A model generated the notes under the pieces. The model was not told the origin of the DNA and made no database searches. It saw nothing but the letters and a program-made list of their open reading frames with translations. This document shows, in pieces, positions 39,349-46,951 of a DNA stretch of 46,952 nucleotides; positions within the stretch are counted from its first letter, which is position 1; every line of letters starts with the position of its first letter. Position numbers and translations under genes: made by a program. This stretch comes from an uncultured Hyphomicrobiaceae bacterium. Its GTDB lineage: Bacteria; Pseudomonadota; Alphaproteobacteria; Rhizobiales; Hyphomicrobiaceae. The stretch is taken from the NCBI GenBank assembly GCA_937873575.1, contig CALMPK010000155.1, positions 1 through 46,952 of the forward strand, written 5' to 3'.

Positions 39349-40761
39349 TCAGTGCCCTTCCAGCAGATCGGCAAAACCGTTGAGAACGCCGAGAGACTTT
39401 TCGTTCTCCTTGTCGTCGGCGGCCCGGTCGCGCGGTGCCGGGATGGCGAGTTTCGGCGTACCGCCCGGCGTCGCCTCGGATGTCAGTTTGCCGCCGTCGA
39501 TCCCGGTGAACAGATCCTCGCCCTGTGGAACCTGTCCCATCGAGCCGTAAATGAGATCGCCGCCGAGCACCGGCTCGAAACCGACCATCTGCCGCGCTTC
39601 GTTGCGCGAGACGAGGCTTTCGCGATGCAGATCGATCGCCCGGGCGACGGCCTGACGGGCGAGGATCGGCGAGGTCAGCGTGTCGTGCTTGATCTCGATG
39701 TAAGTGCGCATGCGTCTGGCGAACACCGCCGAAAGCGCGCTGCCGAGAATGTCGAACGTCGGCAACACGGCCTGGTCGTAGAGCACATTCCACGATGTCT
39801 CGTAATTGTTGTTGGTCTGCGCGTCGGTGCGGAACAGCGTCACCGGCACGTTGTAGCGGGCCGCGATGCTGTCCTCGACGATGCCGATGAGCTTGGCGAA
39901 ATCCATATCCTTCATGTTCTGGCTGAGCGCGGTGAACTCCGCGCCGCCGCCCGACGTGACCAGAACCTTGCCGGCGTTGCCGACGCCGCTCGCCGTCGCC
40001 TCGAACATCTGCTGGACGGCGCGCTCCTGTTCCTCGGTCGCGCCTTCCTTCAAGTTCAGGACGCCAGAAAGCCGCGCGCCCTTGTCGAGAACGCTGGAGT
40101 TGTGCAGCACGCCCTTCAAGCGCATCTCGACGTCGTGGCGGATCGCGTTCAAGCGCGGCAGACCGACGCCGCGTGTGCTGCCGTCCATGTCGTAGACCGG
40201 CACGATCTCGCCGAGCCCGGTACCTGTATCGATCCATGACCAATCGCGCGGGTTGCTCATGTCGCGCTGGAAGCGGATCGAGCGTGTGCCCTCCGAATAG
40301 AGGTAAGAATCCGGCCACATATCCCAGCCGGGCGAGGGCTGGACGTTTTTGGTTTTCAGGAGATCGATGGCGTGCGGCGGCGAGGTCGGCGGGCCGATCA
40401 TGTGCATGTAGCCGGTGCCGGTGACGAGATACTGGACCGTCAACTCCTTCATGAACCGGCGGCGGTTGCGGTTAAAGCCGGGCTGCCGCATGAAGTTGAA
40501 CACCGGATGATGGTCAACCGTCTCGCCGTTTTCCTCGACGACCATGACGAGGCTTGCCACCGCGTCGGCGATCATGTCGACCACTTTGGCGAACGGCGCG
40601 ACGTTGATATAGAGCAGCCACGCCTGATAGGGCGTGATCTCGGCCGGCGACAGCAGCGCGCCCATCATCGACGGTGTTGCGACCGACGAAAACGGCGAGG
40701 CGACGGCGGTCTTCTGCTCGAGCGGCGCCGCCTTACGGAAGAATCGGGAAAAGGGGTTCAT
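39349..40761 (-). CDS. Portal protein (HK97 family), 470 aa
   Basis: DNA-gate dodecamer at the capsid vertex. YQAWLLYINVAPFAKVVDMI, DHHPVFNFMRQPGFNRNRRR, LTVQYLVTGTGYMHMIG and the region RYNVPVTLFRTDAQTNNNYE are the known portal-family blocks. The C-terminal tail (TPGGTPKLAIPAPRDRAAD) is disordered. The start at 40761 overlaps the upstream stop as ATGA; an earlier TTG adds seven residues. GGAG lies 12-15 bases upstream. Confidence 0.85.
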   Translation of the reverse strand: MNPFSRFFRKAAPLEQKTAVASPFSSVATPSMMGALLSPAEITPYQAWLLYINVAPFAKVVDMIADAVASLVMVVEENGETVDHHPVFNFMRQPGFNRNRRRFMKELTVQYLVTGTGYMHMIGPPTSPPHAIDLLKTKNVQPSPGWDMWPDSYLYSEGTRSIRFQRDMSNPRDWSWIDTGTGLGEIVPVYDMDGSTRGVGLPRLNAIRHDVEMRLKGVLHNSSVLDKGARLSGVLNLKEGATEEQERAVQQMFEATASGVGNAGKVLVTSGGGAEFTALSQNMKDMDFAKLIGIVEDSIAARYNVPVTLFRTDAQTNNNYETSWNVLYDQAVLPTFDILGSALSAVFARRMRTYIEIKHDTLTSPILARQAVARAIDLHRESLVSRNEARQMVGFEPVLGGDLIYGSMGQVPQGEDLFTGIDGGKLTSEATPGGTPKLAIPAPRDRAADDKENEKSLGVLNGFADLLEGH

Positions 40762-42080
40762 CCGCTTGGTTTCTCCGCCCAATCGCTAAAGTTCTGCACG
40801 TTACGGGCCTCTTGCGCCGCGCGCTGCGTTGCCGGGTTGGCCCAGCCCTTGCGGGTTTCCCCGCTCGGGCTCTTGGCCCCGGCCTTGGCTTGTTGTTGCC
40901 CGGCTCCGATACCAGCCCACCGCTGCCGGAACGCGGCGTCTGCGCGGGCGAATTCCTGTGCGCTCGCGTCTGGCTGACTGTATCCGCTCGCGCCCTCGCC
41001 CTTCGGCAACGCTGCCCCGGTCACCGATCTCTGCGCCGGGCTGGTCGACGGGCCGGGAGAGCCGCCGCGCACGCTCGAGTATGCCTCTCTGACGAGATCG
41101 ATCGGGATGATGCCGTTGACGGCACCCCATCCGGCCGCCTTGGCAATGTCGCCAGCACCCTCGCCGCGCTGCATGGCGGCGTAGGCGTAAGCGCCGGCAT
41201 GGCCGACGACCGACAGCGGTAGCAGTGCGCGGGTGGCAACGCCGAGCGCCTTGGCGCCGATCGAGGTTGACTTGGCGAGCGCGGCCGCCCCGGACCCAAT
41301 GGCAGCGGGAGCAATAGCCGTCGAAGCACCGGCGCCTGCCGCCTCGAGCGCGGCGCGGGCTTCATCCTTGCCTTCGGCACGGGCGCGTTTGTAGGCAAGC
41401 GTTGCGACCGCCGCCGCAGCAACCGGGGTGGCGACGGCGGAAACCTTGGCGATCGACTGCGCCATGCCGCCTGCCTGCGGCTGGCGCATGTGCTGCGCGA
41501 TGAGCTTCTGCATGGCGGCGCCGTGCGTCTCGACGGCGGCCTTTTCGGTGCCGCGCAACACCTCGCGATAGGCGATGACGCCCTCGGACTTGAGCACGCG
41601 CGCCGCGCCAGAGCGGGCGACGATGCGGGCCTCGTAGGGCGACGCGCCGTTGGCCTTCAGCGACTCGACCATGGCGCGGCTAATTTCGGTGTGGCGTGCG
41701 GCAAGCTTGTCGACGCCGTGCGACGTGCGCGGCGCGTTGCGCCCGGCCTTCATGGCGTAGACCGAGCCCTCGTCTGAGAGGACGTGGAAGTTGCCGCGGT
41801 AGCGGTCGGTTGCAAAGGCGAGATCGTCGCTTGAAAAGCCGCCGCCGCGGGCGACGTCGGTGAACCTGGGGTGGTTGTGGATGAGCCGCTTGGTGCCGCG
41901 CGGGACTTCCGGCGCGGCGATGCGCTTGGCATCGCCGTCGACGACGCCGAGCACATTATTGCCCTTGCCTTGCGCGACGAGGCGCTCGAACTGCCCGGCA
42001 GAAGCGCGCTGCAGATCGGCAACGACTTCGCCGCGGGCCGGCACGGCGCCCGCCTTGAGACGGCTCGACGTCTTCGCCAC
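40758..42080 (-). CDS. GW-box protein with JAB/MPN-like N-terminus, 440 aa
   Basis: The N-terminal domain contains LIHNHPR (H68-x-H70-P) and GGGFSSDDLAFA (S83/D86), the spacing style of JAB/MPN metalloproteases, with an upstream Glu (GEVVAD) and a beta end HVLSDEGSVYAMKAG. The C-terminal ~200 residues have the hydrophobic Gly/Ala segment (VATPVAAAAVATLAYKRAR, ALLPLSVVGHAGAYAYAAM), the helix FARADAAFRQRW and the box GWANPATQRAAQEARNV, NFSDWAE (GW at 412). The start is GTG with GGGGGAG 7 bases upstream. A phage-delivered peptidase or ubiquitin-like-protein hydrolase is possible; not shown by the sequence alone. Confidence 0.55.
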   Translation of the reverse strand: MAKTSSRLKAGAVPARGEVVADLQRASAGQFERLVAQGKGNNVLGVVDGDAKRIAAPEVPRGTKRLIHNHPRFTDVARGGGFSSDDLAFATDRYRGNFHVLSDEGSVYAMKAGRNAPRTSHGVDKLAARHTEISRAMVESLKANGASPYEARIVARSGAARVLKSEGVIAYREVLRGTEKAAVETHGAAMQKLIAQHMRQPQAGGMAQSIAKVSAVATPVAAAAVATLAYKRARAEGKDEARAALEAAGAGASTAIAPAAIGSGAAALAKSTSIGAKALGVATRALLPLSVVGHAGAYAYAAMQRGEGAGDIAKAAGWGAVNGIIPIDLVREAYSSVRGGSPGPSTSPAQRSVTGAALPKGEGASGYSQPDASAQEFARADAAFRQRWAGIGAGQQQAKAGAKSPSGETRKGWANPATQRAAQEARNVQNFSDWAEKPSG

Positions 42081-42154
42081 CGCGCTCCCCCCCTGTCAAC
42101 CGGACCTTCCCGATTCGGTTGTGCCACGGCGGCATTAAAAGCTCGTTCGCGGCG

Positions 42155-43714
42155 TCAGAACGCGCCGATGATCTTCATCTCCGGCCGAGGCGGCGGACCG
42201 TAGGAGATAACCACGGCGTCGGCGCGGTTCGGCGACTTCTGGCCGTCGGGCGCCTTGTTGACCTGCACCTTGCCGGCATTGGTGTCCTTGTAAGTGACCT
42301 GCGTCAGTTCGGTTTTCAGCTCGCGCAACTCGGGGAGATCGGGCGGGATCGAAATGAGATCGTCGGGGTTGTCCGGCATCCTGCCTTCGGTGACGGCGCG
42401 GAACGTCAGCACGAAGCGGTCGCGCAGCATCCACCACGCCTGCGCCTTGAGGTTGAGAAACATATCCTCGTTGGTGCGGTTGGTATTCGCGTACTTGCGT
42501 TCTGGCCACTTGACGCCGTCGGAACCGGCCCAACCGACGATGTGCAGCCCCTTCTTGTCGCGCAGCGTCGCTGCCGCGCCAGAGCCGACGCCGATCGAAT
42601 CATAGCGAAGCTCGTCATAGCCGAGTTCCATCGCTTTGCCGTAGCCCCAGGCGCCGGTGGCATCGGCCAGAAGATCGGGACGGCTCTGCAGATATTGAAG
42701 CTCGATGCCGTGGCGGCCGGCAAACGCGCTGGCGTCGGCTCCTCCGTCGGCCACGTCGAGACCGGCGATCTTCTTCCCGGTCGGCTTGATGCCGAGCTTT
42801 TGCGCTGCGCCAATCGCCGCCTCAACCCAATCGGCGGAGATGAGCTGCCCGGCAAGACCGGCCGCCGCGTCGCGCAGATACTCGCGCCGGTAGATGTGGC
42901 CCAGGCCCTTGAGTTCGAGTTCCGCCCGCTTCTGCTTGAGCCATTCCTCGGTGTGCCACGGGGCATCCGAGACGTCGAAGATGAACTTGCGCGGCTCGCG
43001 CGCGCACCACGCATCGAATATGGAGCCGACGTTCGGGGTGGAAATGTCGATGCGGCAGTCTGTGGCCGCCGTCAGCGAAGCGTCGACCAAGGCCGGGCGC
43101 TCAAGGAAGCCCGACTCGTCGATGAAGTAGAGCGAGGTTCGGCCGCCGCGACCGATGTTGTCGCCCGCCTCGCCAATGATGGTGGCGGCATTCTCTGGGT
43201 TGAGAATCCTCATGTAGTTGAGGTGGGCCTTCTCCTGAAACCCGACCGGGAGCAGGTAGCTCGGCAAGTGCCGGATGATCGAGCGGATCTTCTCGAAGAT
43301 CGACGACATATCGCCGTTGCGGTCGACGAGGATTTCCTTGCGCGAGCCGAACCCGACCGAGGCGCCGGGGTGGAACAGCCAGACCCAGACCGCGAACGCC
43401 GACGCCACCCATGTGGCGCCGCTATCGCGAGACTTCTCGACCGGCGCCGAGATGCGGTTCAAGAAGCAGTTGTGCAGCCACTCGATGAACTCCCGCTGGC
43501 GCGGGAATGGCACCGCCGGAATGCGGACCGGCGCGCCGCGGTTGGCGTTGCGCGGCTCGTACATCCACACGCAATCGCTGATGAACGCGACCGGGCTCGC
43601 TGCATAGAGCGCCTTGGCCCCGGCGAGCATAACGCCGCTCTTGTCCTGCAGGATCGCGCGTTCCAGGGTGAGCCGCCGTTGCAGTTCACCTTGAAAATTT
43701 GGCGGCCACTCGAT
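42155..43714 (-). CDS. Terminase large subunit, 519 aa from a probable ATC start
   Basis: DNA-packaging ATPase-nuclease. Walker A region VEKSRDSGATW (about residues 92-102), Walker B SLYFIDES (195-201), and nuclease acids D320 (AGLDVADGG), D372 (RYDSIGVG) and the C-terminal NRADAVV mark a complete enzyme. The first ATG is at 43630, but good coding sequence (WPPNFQGELQRRLTLERAIL) continues 28 codons upstream to a stop. The only initiator-like codon at the right place is ATC at 43714, which has GGGGGAGGGG at ideal spacing. The true start is thus probably ATC, or an intermediate CTG. Confidence 0.85.
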   Translation of the reverse strand: MEWPPNFQGELQRRLTLERAILQDKSGVMLAGAKALYAASPVAFISDCVWMYEPRNANRGAPVRIPAVPFPRQREFIEWLHNCFLNRISAPVEKSRDSGATWVASAFAVWVWLFHPGASVGFGSRKEILVDRNGDMSSIFEKIRSIIRHLPSYLLPVGFQEKAHLNYMRILNPENAATIIGEAGDNIGRGGRTSLYFIDESGFLERPALVDASLTAATDCRIDISTPNVGSIFDAWCAREPRKFIFDVSDAPWHTEEWLKQKRAELELKGLGHIYRREYLRDAAAGLAGQLISADWVEAAIGAAQKLGIKPTGKKIAGLDVADGGADASAFAGRHGIELQYLQSRPDLLADATGAWGYGKAMELGYDELRYDSIGVGSGAAATLRDKKGLHIVGWAGSDGVKWPERKYANTNRTNEDMFLNLKAQAWWMLRDRFVLTFRAVTEGRMPDNPDDLISIPPDLPELRELKTELTQVTYKDTNAGKVQVNKAPDGQKSPNRADAVVISYGPPPRPEMKIIGAF

Positions 43715-43753
43715 GGCTCACCCCTCCCCCGATTCGTACCCCGGCCGAGGCTA

Positions 43754-44494
43754 TCACGCATTGCCGGCGGCGTGCATCGAGGTGCGGAACTGCTCGAACT
43801 GCTTCAACGCCTCGATCGGATCGGCATGGTTATCGAGATCGGGCAGCGTCACCGAGTGCTGGATCGCCGCGCCGTTCTTGCCGGTGTGCTCGACGCGCTC
43901 CTTGAACATGCCGAGGTGCTGGCCAATCGCTTTCAAGGCGCCGAGCTTGTCGGCCATCTTCGCCTCGACGACACGGTCGCCGGTGCGCGAGATGGTTTCC
44001 GAGACGGCGATCACGGCCGCCTTCTGCACACGGGTCAGTTGGTCGCTCGGCTTGATGCGGGCGAACGGCACAGTCTCGGTAATCGGCTTGCCGTCAGCGC
44101 CGAGCATCGGCTCATGGAGCCCGGTTTCCTTGTTCTTGCGAAGTTTCGGCCGCTCGTAACTGCCCCACTCGAAATAATCTTCGGCGTTCTGGAAGGCGAC
44201 GGCGGCGAGTTCTTGCAGCACACGCTCGGCGGTGACTTCGAACTTCTTGTCGGCGATCTCGACGACTTTGGCAGCCAACTGCTCAATTCTTGTAGCGATC
44301 TTGGGTTGTGCGAGCATCTTAGACGCTCCCTCTGCCCTGTACTGCGCCGAATGCTTTTTCGACTTCGGATAAGCGTGCGCATACGCCTGCGCGCCCGACT
44401 TGTTGATGGCGTAGTGCTGGCAGAACGCCTCCTGCTGTGCGTTGAGCCGGTTGGTCGGGTCTCTCCGCTTCTTCCTGTCCCCTTTAGTGGTCAT
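43754..44494 (-). CDS. Terminase small subunit, 246 aa
   Basis: DNA-recognition subunit of the packaging motor. RLNAQQEAFCQHYAINKSGAQ and SAQYRAEGASKMLAQPKIA are the helix-turn-helix block of the Terminase_2 family (the 'x-F-x-x-x-Y-x...N-x-x-x-A...A-Y...A...L-L-x-x-P-x-V' pattern). The C-terminal region (GALKAIGQHLGMFKERVEH) is characteristic. A basic start (MTTKGDRKKRRDP) may contact DNA. The ATG overlaps the upstream stop by ATGA, excluding the longer in-frame start. Confidence 0.85.
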   Translation of the reverse strand: MTTKGDRKKRRDPTNRLNAQQEAFCQHYAINKSGAQAYAHAYPKSKKHSAQYRAEGASKMLAQPKIATRIEQLAAKVVEIADKKFEVTAERVLQELAAVAFQNAEDYFEWGSYERPKLRKNKETGLHEPMLGADGKPITETVPFARIKPSDQLTRVQKAAVIAVSETISRTGDRVVEAKMADKLGALKAIGQHLGMFKERVEHTGKNGAAIQHSVTLPDLDNHADPIEALKQFEQFRTSMHAAGNA

Positions 44495-44697
44495 GGTGAC
44501 GCTGCTGCCCGTAGCGGGCTGCCCTCCTGTGATGGCCGATTGGCGGTTGCTATTGCTTGGACGTAGTCCCATGCGAGTTGCCTCAGTCGCTCGGGTCCGC
44601 CCGGTGTCTGGTACTCTCGGGTCGCCTCGATGTAGCCGTACCCACTGTTGACGAGGATCTGGAGGAGATCATTCGGCATGGGGTCATAGCAGGACAT
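44491..44697 (-). CDS. Hypothetical small protein before terminase, 68 aa
   Basis: MSCYDPMPNDLLQILVNSGY then EATREYQTPGGPERLRQLAWDY. No family known. It starts with AAGGA about 10 bases upstream and ends in ATGA overlap with the terminase small subunit, which supports translation. Small proteins preceding terS in alphaproteobacterial phages are common but uncharacterised. Confidence 0.5.
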   Translation of the reverse strand: MSCYDPMPNDLLQILVNSGYGYIEATREYQTPGGPERLRQLAWDYVQAIATANRPSQEGSPLRAAASP

Positions 44698-44793
44698 GGG
44701 CGGCGGTCCTTTTCGTTGCAAATTCTCGCATTGCCCCCGAGAGGTTAGATCGAAACGATCTGACCTAATGGAGAACGGGTTGGGCGACTGGTG

Positions 44794-45126
44794 TCAGGCG
44801 CGGTCCTTCGGCTCATCGAAAGGCCGGTGTGCTCTGCCGCAGTTCGGGCAGTAGACGCCGCGCGGCGTGATCCTGAACAGACCGCAGCCGCAGCGGCATT
44901 GCCAATGCGGAAACTCGCCGTCACCGAAGCCGCGATAGAAGAAGCGCTTCCATACCCCCTTGAGGGATGAGCACTGCGGGCATTCGAGACCGACGGTTCC
45001 CACGGGAGCAACGGCCACCCACTCGTGATGACACGAGATGCAGACGGCCTCTCCCTCTCCGTGAGGATCGGGCGGTTCGCCCTCGGTCTCGGTCTGCCGC
45101 GGGGCGAAAGTGACGATGTTGCTCAT
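44794..45126 (-). CDS. Zinc-ribbon protein, 110 aa
   Basis: Cys-rich protein with AVCISCHHEW, LECPQCSS, HWQCRCGCGLF and GVYCPNCGRAH: four C-x2-C or C-x-C elements that can bind two zinc ions in tandem ribbons. A short acidic/Pro start (MSNIVTFAPRQTETEG) precedes them. Such proteins bind nucleic acid or help assembly; the specific function is unknown. A second copy of its first ~20 codons exists 681 bases upstream (45751-45815), implying duplication. Confidence 0.65.
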   Translation of the reverse strand: MSNIVTFAPRQTETEGEPPDPHGEGEAVCISCHHEWVAVAPVGTVGLECPQCSSLKGVWKRFFYRGFGDGEFPHWQCRCGCGLFRITPRGVYCPNCGRAHRPFDEPKDRA

Positions 45127-45134
45127 GGCGCGGC
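45070..45134. repeat. Direct repeat copy 1 (start of zinc-ribbon gene)
   Basis: The block GGGCGGTTCG... to the ATG at 45126 of the zinc-ribbon gene recurs at 45751-45815 with a few substitutions, at a 681-base offset. It covers the ribosome-binding area and about the first 20 codons (MSNIVTFAPRQ). Confidence 0.6.
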
Positions 45135-45722
45135 TCAGGCGAATGTTCCGATGGCGATGACGCTGACGTTGGCCCCAGTGGATATTTTCCAGGCCCCTGA
45201 AACGGACCTCGCACCGATCTCTATGCTAACGGGCGCCAGAGACACGAGCGAGTTGAGCCCGCCCGGGAACAACGTGATCGATGTGGCATTGTCGAGCAAC
45301 GTCACGGCGCCTGGCAACAGATTGGCCGGGATGATGATGACGCGGGCGAGATAGTCGCCCACCGCGCCGGTCGTGCCGAGCACTTGCGCCGTCTGGCTGG
45401 CGGCGACCGTCTCGTACTCGTCGCTCCCTATCTGCTCGCCACCCTGGCTGATGACCAGCGTGGCGTCGGCGGCAGCGGCCCCGCGCGAGCGCAGGTAGAC
45501 CTTGTCGCCTGCGGCGAGGATAATCGACCGCCCATCTCCAGAACTGACGCTTTCGGCTGGTGAACCGGGGGCGTCATCGGCGGCGGCGGATGCGCCGACG
45601 CGGATCAGCAGATTGGTGCCCGGGTGCCTATTCTGCACATTGAGCGTCACGGTACCGGCAGCAGTATAGGCGAGCGTCCATTCATCGCCCGCAGCGACGT
45701 CGACGGCGGAGGTGGTGGCCAT
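45135..45722 (-). CDS. Beta-rich virion protein, 195 aa
   Basis: A small protein made of two similar beta halves: GDEWTLAYTAAGTVTLNVQN to DKVYLRSRGAAAADATLVIS, and AVGDYLARVIIIPANLLPGA to GAWKISTGANVSVIAIGTF. Both halves look like phage structural/decoration domains. The start (MATTSAVDVAAG) at 45722 has AAGGGG 8 bases upstream; a longer frame to 45773 is a read-through of another gene. It ends nine bases before the zinc-ribbon gene start. Confidence 0.5.
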   Translation of the reverse strand: MATTSAVDVAAGDEWTLAYTAAGTVTLNVQNRHPGTNLLIRVGASAAADDAPGSPAESVSSGDGRSIILAAGDKVYLRSRGAAAADATLVISQGGEQIGSDEYETVAASQTAQVLGTTGAVGDYLARVIIIPANLLPGAVTLLDNATSITLFPGGLNSLVSLAPVSIEIGARSVSGAWKISTGANVSVIAIGTFA

Positions 45723-45807
45723 GGTGGTGCCCCTTCTGTGGCTGTGGAACGGGCGGTTCGCTTTCGGGCTCAATCTGGCGCGGGGAGAAGGTGACGATGT
45801 TGCTCAT
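45682..45807 (-). pseudogene. Truncated copy of zinc-ribbon gene N-terminus, 41 codons
   Basis: Reads MSNIVTFSPRQIEPESEPPV, nearly identical to the first 20 residues of the zinc-ribbon protein, then diverges into a His/Arg-rich tail. It overlaps the start of the 195-residue gene in another frame, so the remainder of the ribbon gene is absent. It looks like the leftover end of a duplication that inserted the 195-residue gene between two copies. It may still be translated as a leader. Confidence 0.5.
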
Positions 45808-45815
45808 GCCCTCTC
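45751..45815. repeat. Direct repeat copy 2 (upstream truncated zinc-ribbon start)
   Basis: Second copy of the 65-base block described at 45070-45134, including the ATG at 45807 and the MSNIVTF codons. The intact interval between the copies contains exactly the 195-residue structural gene. Confidence 0.6.
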
Positions 45816-45851
45816 AGGCCCAGACGTTGGCTGGCGTAAGAATGTCGGCCA

Positions 45852-46277
45852 TCAGGTGATCCCCGCCGCCGCCTGCCACATCGTATCGACCTGCTCGGAG
45901 GTGAGCCCTAATCCCGTCGTAAACGACGCGATCAGCGGATGGTCACGGTGAATCTGCGTCGCGTACTCCCAGTACGTCGCGGCAATGTCGCGCTCAACCG
46001 GATCAGAAATGGCGGCGATCACCGCATCGACCATTGCTGACGTGATCCCGGCTTGGCGCAGAGCGATCCGCACTTGCACTGGTGTAAGCGGTGGCGTTTG
46101 CGCCCCGGCGAAAAATACCAGCGCCGCCGCTTCGTCGTCGAACCAACGCCATGCGCCATCGATTGGGTAGACGTAAGCGTTGTGATTGGACGAGACATAC
46201 GAGCCTGTCGGTGTCGCCAACCCGTTTGGGGCGTGGAGCAAAGCCCCATCTTTGTCAATGCGGTAAAATCCACTCAT
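45852..46277 (-). CDS. Tail-fibre-associated accessory protein, 141 aa
   Basis: N-terminus MSGFYRIDKDGALLHAPNGLATPTG followed by HNAYVYPIDGAWRWFDDEAAA is beta-rich; the C-terminus RIALRQAGITSAMVDAVIAA, PVERDIAATYWEYATQIHRDHP and LTSEQVDTMWQAA forms helical pairs that resemble fibre-chaperone/accessory domains in alphaproteobacterial phages. It overlaps the LRR gene stop by ATGA, so it likely assists or extends that fibre. Function inferred from position and composition. Confidence 0.5.
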   Translation of the reverse strand: MSGFYRIDKDGALLHAPNGLATPTGSYVSSNHNAYVYPIDGAWRWFDDEAAALVFFAGAQTPPLTPVQVRIALRQAGITSAMVDAVIAAISDPVERDIAATYWEYATQIHRDHPLIASFTTGLGLTSEQVDTMWQAAAGIT

Positions 46278-46951
46278 GATGTCACCGTCCATCCTTTAGC
46301 TGTTGCAATTGTCGGATCGTCGCTCGCCGTTCCCCAGTTATTTGTGACTGTGATGGTCTGGTTGGACACGGTCGGGAGCGATGTGTATATTTCATCAAGG
46401 GCATCTGGGCCTAAATTGCTCGAAGCCACGCTGAACGAGACGGGAATAGCGCAGTTGTCGACGTTCGCCAGCGACGTGCTCGATGTAAACACGTTGGTCG
46501 TCGTGGTGAGACCGGTCGGATTCCAGCCGGACGGAAACGAAACTGATCTGAGGGAATAGCAACCCTGGAACGCATTAGCCAGTGTCGTAACGCTGGCTAA
46601 TGATCCAGAAGGAAACGAAACTGATTGGAGGGCAGAGCAATTCAGGAACGCACTAGCCAGTGTCGTAACGCCGGCTAATGATCCAGAAGGGAAGGAAACT
46701 GATTCGATGGAAAAGCAACTCTGGAACGCATTAGCCAGTGTCGTAACGCTGGCTAATGATCCAGAAGGAAACGAAACTGATCTGAGGGAATAGCAACCCA
46801 GGAACGCACTATCCAGTATCGTAACGCTGGCTAATGATCCAGAAGGAAACGAAACTGATTGGAGGGCAGGGCAACTATAAAACGCATAAGCCAGTGTCGT
46901 AACGCCGGCTAATGATCCAGAAGGGAAGGAAACTGATTCGATGGAAAAGCA
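46274..46951 (-). CDS. BspA-type leucine-rich-repeat fibre protein, partial (C-terminal 225 aa)
   Basis: The frame has no start inside the window and continues past its right edge. The visible part is at least five and a half copies of a 26-residue unit SVSFPSGSLASVTTLANAF followed by Q-G-C-Y-S-L-R, the LRR_5/BspA pattern (consensus S-V/F-P...L-x-x-V...L-x-x-A-F-x-x-C-x-x-L). It ends with a conserved cap: TSSTSLANVDNCAIP, DEIYTSLPTVSNQTITVTNN, and TIATAKGWTVTS, which is typical of phage and bacterial LRR surface proteins. Probably a receptor-binding fibre, though other surface roles are possible. Confidence 0.75.
   Translation of the reverse strand, partial: CFSIESVSFPSGSLAGVTTLAYAFYSCPALQSVSFPSGSLASVTILDSAFLGCYSLRSVSFPSGSLASVTTLANAFQSCFSIESVSFPSGSLAGVTTLASAFLNCSALQSVSFPSGSLASVTTLANAFQGCYSLRSVSFPSGWNPTGLTTTTNVFTSSTSLANVDNCAIPVSFSVASSNLGPDALDEIYTSLPTVSNQTITVTNNWGTASDDPTIATAKGWTVTS

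Noticed and set aside
38086..40239. 717-residue plus-strand frame
   Set aside because: Arg/His-rich antisense shadow of the portal and giant-protein genes; typical of high-GC reverse strands.
42119..44566. 815-residue plus-strand frame
   Set aside because: Antisense to both terminase subunits, with shadow-type composition.
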